A stretch of DNA of 64,000 nt from Micropterus salmoides (lineage: Eukaryota; Chordata; Actinopteri; Centrarchiformes; Centrarchidae). The stretch covers positions 8,946,384 through 9,010,383 of the forward strand of contig NW_024040485.1 of assembly GCF_014851395.1 (NCBI RefSeq), given 5' to 3'. A model generated the notes under the pieces. The model did not search any database, had not been told where the DNA came from, and saw nothing but the letters and a program-made list of their open reading frames with translations. Below are positions 62,861 through 64,000 of the stretch, in pieces; the first letter of the stretch is position 1, and each line of letters starts with the position of its first letter. The position numbers and the translations under genes were made by a program.

Positions 62861-63013
62861 CATGTCTGGCCTTAAAAGTAATTCAAAGCAAACAAAAGAA
62901 GGTGCTGTAGATCTCCAATCATGTTACTATCAACTTTTTAATAAATCAAAGTTGTTGATTAATTGTCTTCTAGTCAACTAGAGTAACTCATTCATCATCT
63001 GATTATTTTGTAG

Positions 63014-63056
63014 CCAAATCTCCCTCTCAAGCTCACGGACACCAGGGTTTCCAAAG
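63014..63056 (+). CDS. piezo2: possible piezo2 exon 21 (43 nt)
   Basis: Follows a GATTATTTTGTAG acceptor and precedes a GTATCA donor. In the phase set by exon 20 it would encode AKSPSQAHGHQGFQ. The splice sites are only fair and I see no recognisable homology, as expected for a variable cytoplasmic linker; it may be an intronic coincidence. Confidence 0.33.
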
Positions 63057-64000
63057 GTATCAGTATCCCAATTTAAATTTCAGAGATTTTTGTCAGAGAT
63101 GCAGGTTTGTCAAGATGAGTATGAGACACCTAGGTAAATCAGTAATTCTAGGAAATTCAACAACTTGTAGACAAGAAATAGGTTGGATTGTAATGGTAAT
63201 GTAATTATTTACAGTAAATAGTGGGACCTACAATATAAAGCTACAGTATTCAGTTAAACTCAACTTTCTAGCTTCCTCCCCGTCAGTTGATATAGAGTCA
63301 CGCCATCATAGAAAGCAGATGGCAAATGCAGCCAGTCTGCAAACAAAACAAAAACAACACTTGTGCATTGTGTATTTGAATGAGAATCTGCGGCTCTTTT
63401 AGCTTTGCTGTTGAGTAATTCGTTGACCGTGGTGACTGAGGATTCTGGGGTACAAAAACACAGAATGCACTCCAGTGTAGTACTTTACTAATTAGTACCC
63501 CTTTAGAATAGCATATTGTTGAATAAAATGCTATTGTCACATACTTATTAAATCAGCACAGTGTGATTCTGAAGAACGTGCATTACTCTTAAATGCATCA
63601 TTCAGGCACACAGATGGTTTACTAATCACACCGGCATATGGGTTTGAATGTGTTGCATATTAGTACTCTCTCTCTCCCAAGGTTCCCAAACTACGATTAA
63701 TGTGTGAAAAATCATCGAGAGGCTGTGTGGCAGAGAGTTGTATTTAAACACTCCAGCATCTTATATGAGCTTTTGTGTGTGATGCTGTTGTTTTCCTCCA
63801 AGCTTCCCTCACTGATGGCCGTGTTTCCCCTTCGCACTGTGTTTACAGCTGAGCCTCATGCGCTGCTATGTAGCAGTGCAGAGCAATTTCAGTCACGAGT
63901 GTGTCTCTTGGATCTCTCTCAGCCTGTAACTCTTTAGTCGGCTCGGAAGACGTATGTTGCATACAATCTTTAAAGGCCAAAGCAAGATTTACCTCCACTT
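63057..64000. other. piezo2 intron, right edge of window
   Basis: No further exon of piezo2 is recognised before the edge. Short frames here have no domain signal. Confidence 0.45.

Noticed and set aside
1..64000. CRISPR arrays, operons, phage or bacterial mobile systems, tRNA and rRNA genes
   Set aside because: No regular spacer-repeat arrays, no closely packed genes and no cloverleaf or rRNA sequence noticed; the window is spliced vertebrate DNA. A covariance-model scan would be needed to exclude a small RNA gene.

Overview
The window is vertebrate nuclear DNA, almost certainly from a teleost and probably a percomorph. Genes are split by GT-AG introns, and the gaps are packed with short transposon remnants of kinds common in spiny-rayed fish: hAT-like and piggyBac-like MITEs, a Tc1/mariner remnant and fragments of non-LTR retrotransposons. 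I see no bacterial, plasmid, phage or CRISPR features. Family assignments rest on recognising protein and repeat sequences by eye; no database search was possible.

Layout. (1) At 544-5349 on the minus strand is a complete six-exon cathepsin Z gene (ctsz, 300 codons) with the signature HIP loop and an intact Cys/His/Asn triad. A MITE (71-482) lies about 60 bp past its stop codon and a dead Tc1-type transposase sits in its third intron. (2) From 5350 to about 14350 is a divergent intergenic region of 9 kb with no gene I can support. It holds dispersed repeats, including one interrupted by a solo-LTR-like insertion (12190-12635). (3) From 14357 to the right edge, on the plus strand, is the 5' third of a Piezo2-type mechanosensitive channel gene. 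I resolve 20 exons encoding roughly the first 936-961 residues, i.e. the N-terminal transmembrane blade. The beam, pore module and C-terminus lie beyond the window. Introns range from about 0.25 to 7.9 kb.

Points of interest. Two small in-frame cassette exons in tandem (60178-60219 and 60781-60813) can be included or skipped in any combination without changing frame. ctsz sits beside a piezo2 gene, although the human homologues lie in two different but ohnologous blocks (20q13 and 18p11), which raises the question of which Piezo2 copy this is. Two unassigned protein-like reading frames lie in piezo2 intron 3 (33426-33543 and 33719-33901). The two genes are transcribed away from each other and have unrelated roles: a lysosomal carboxypeptidase and a plasma-membrane mechanotransducer. 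I see no functional unit joining them.
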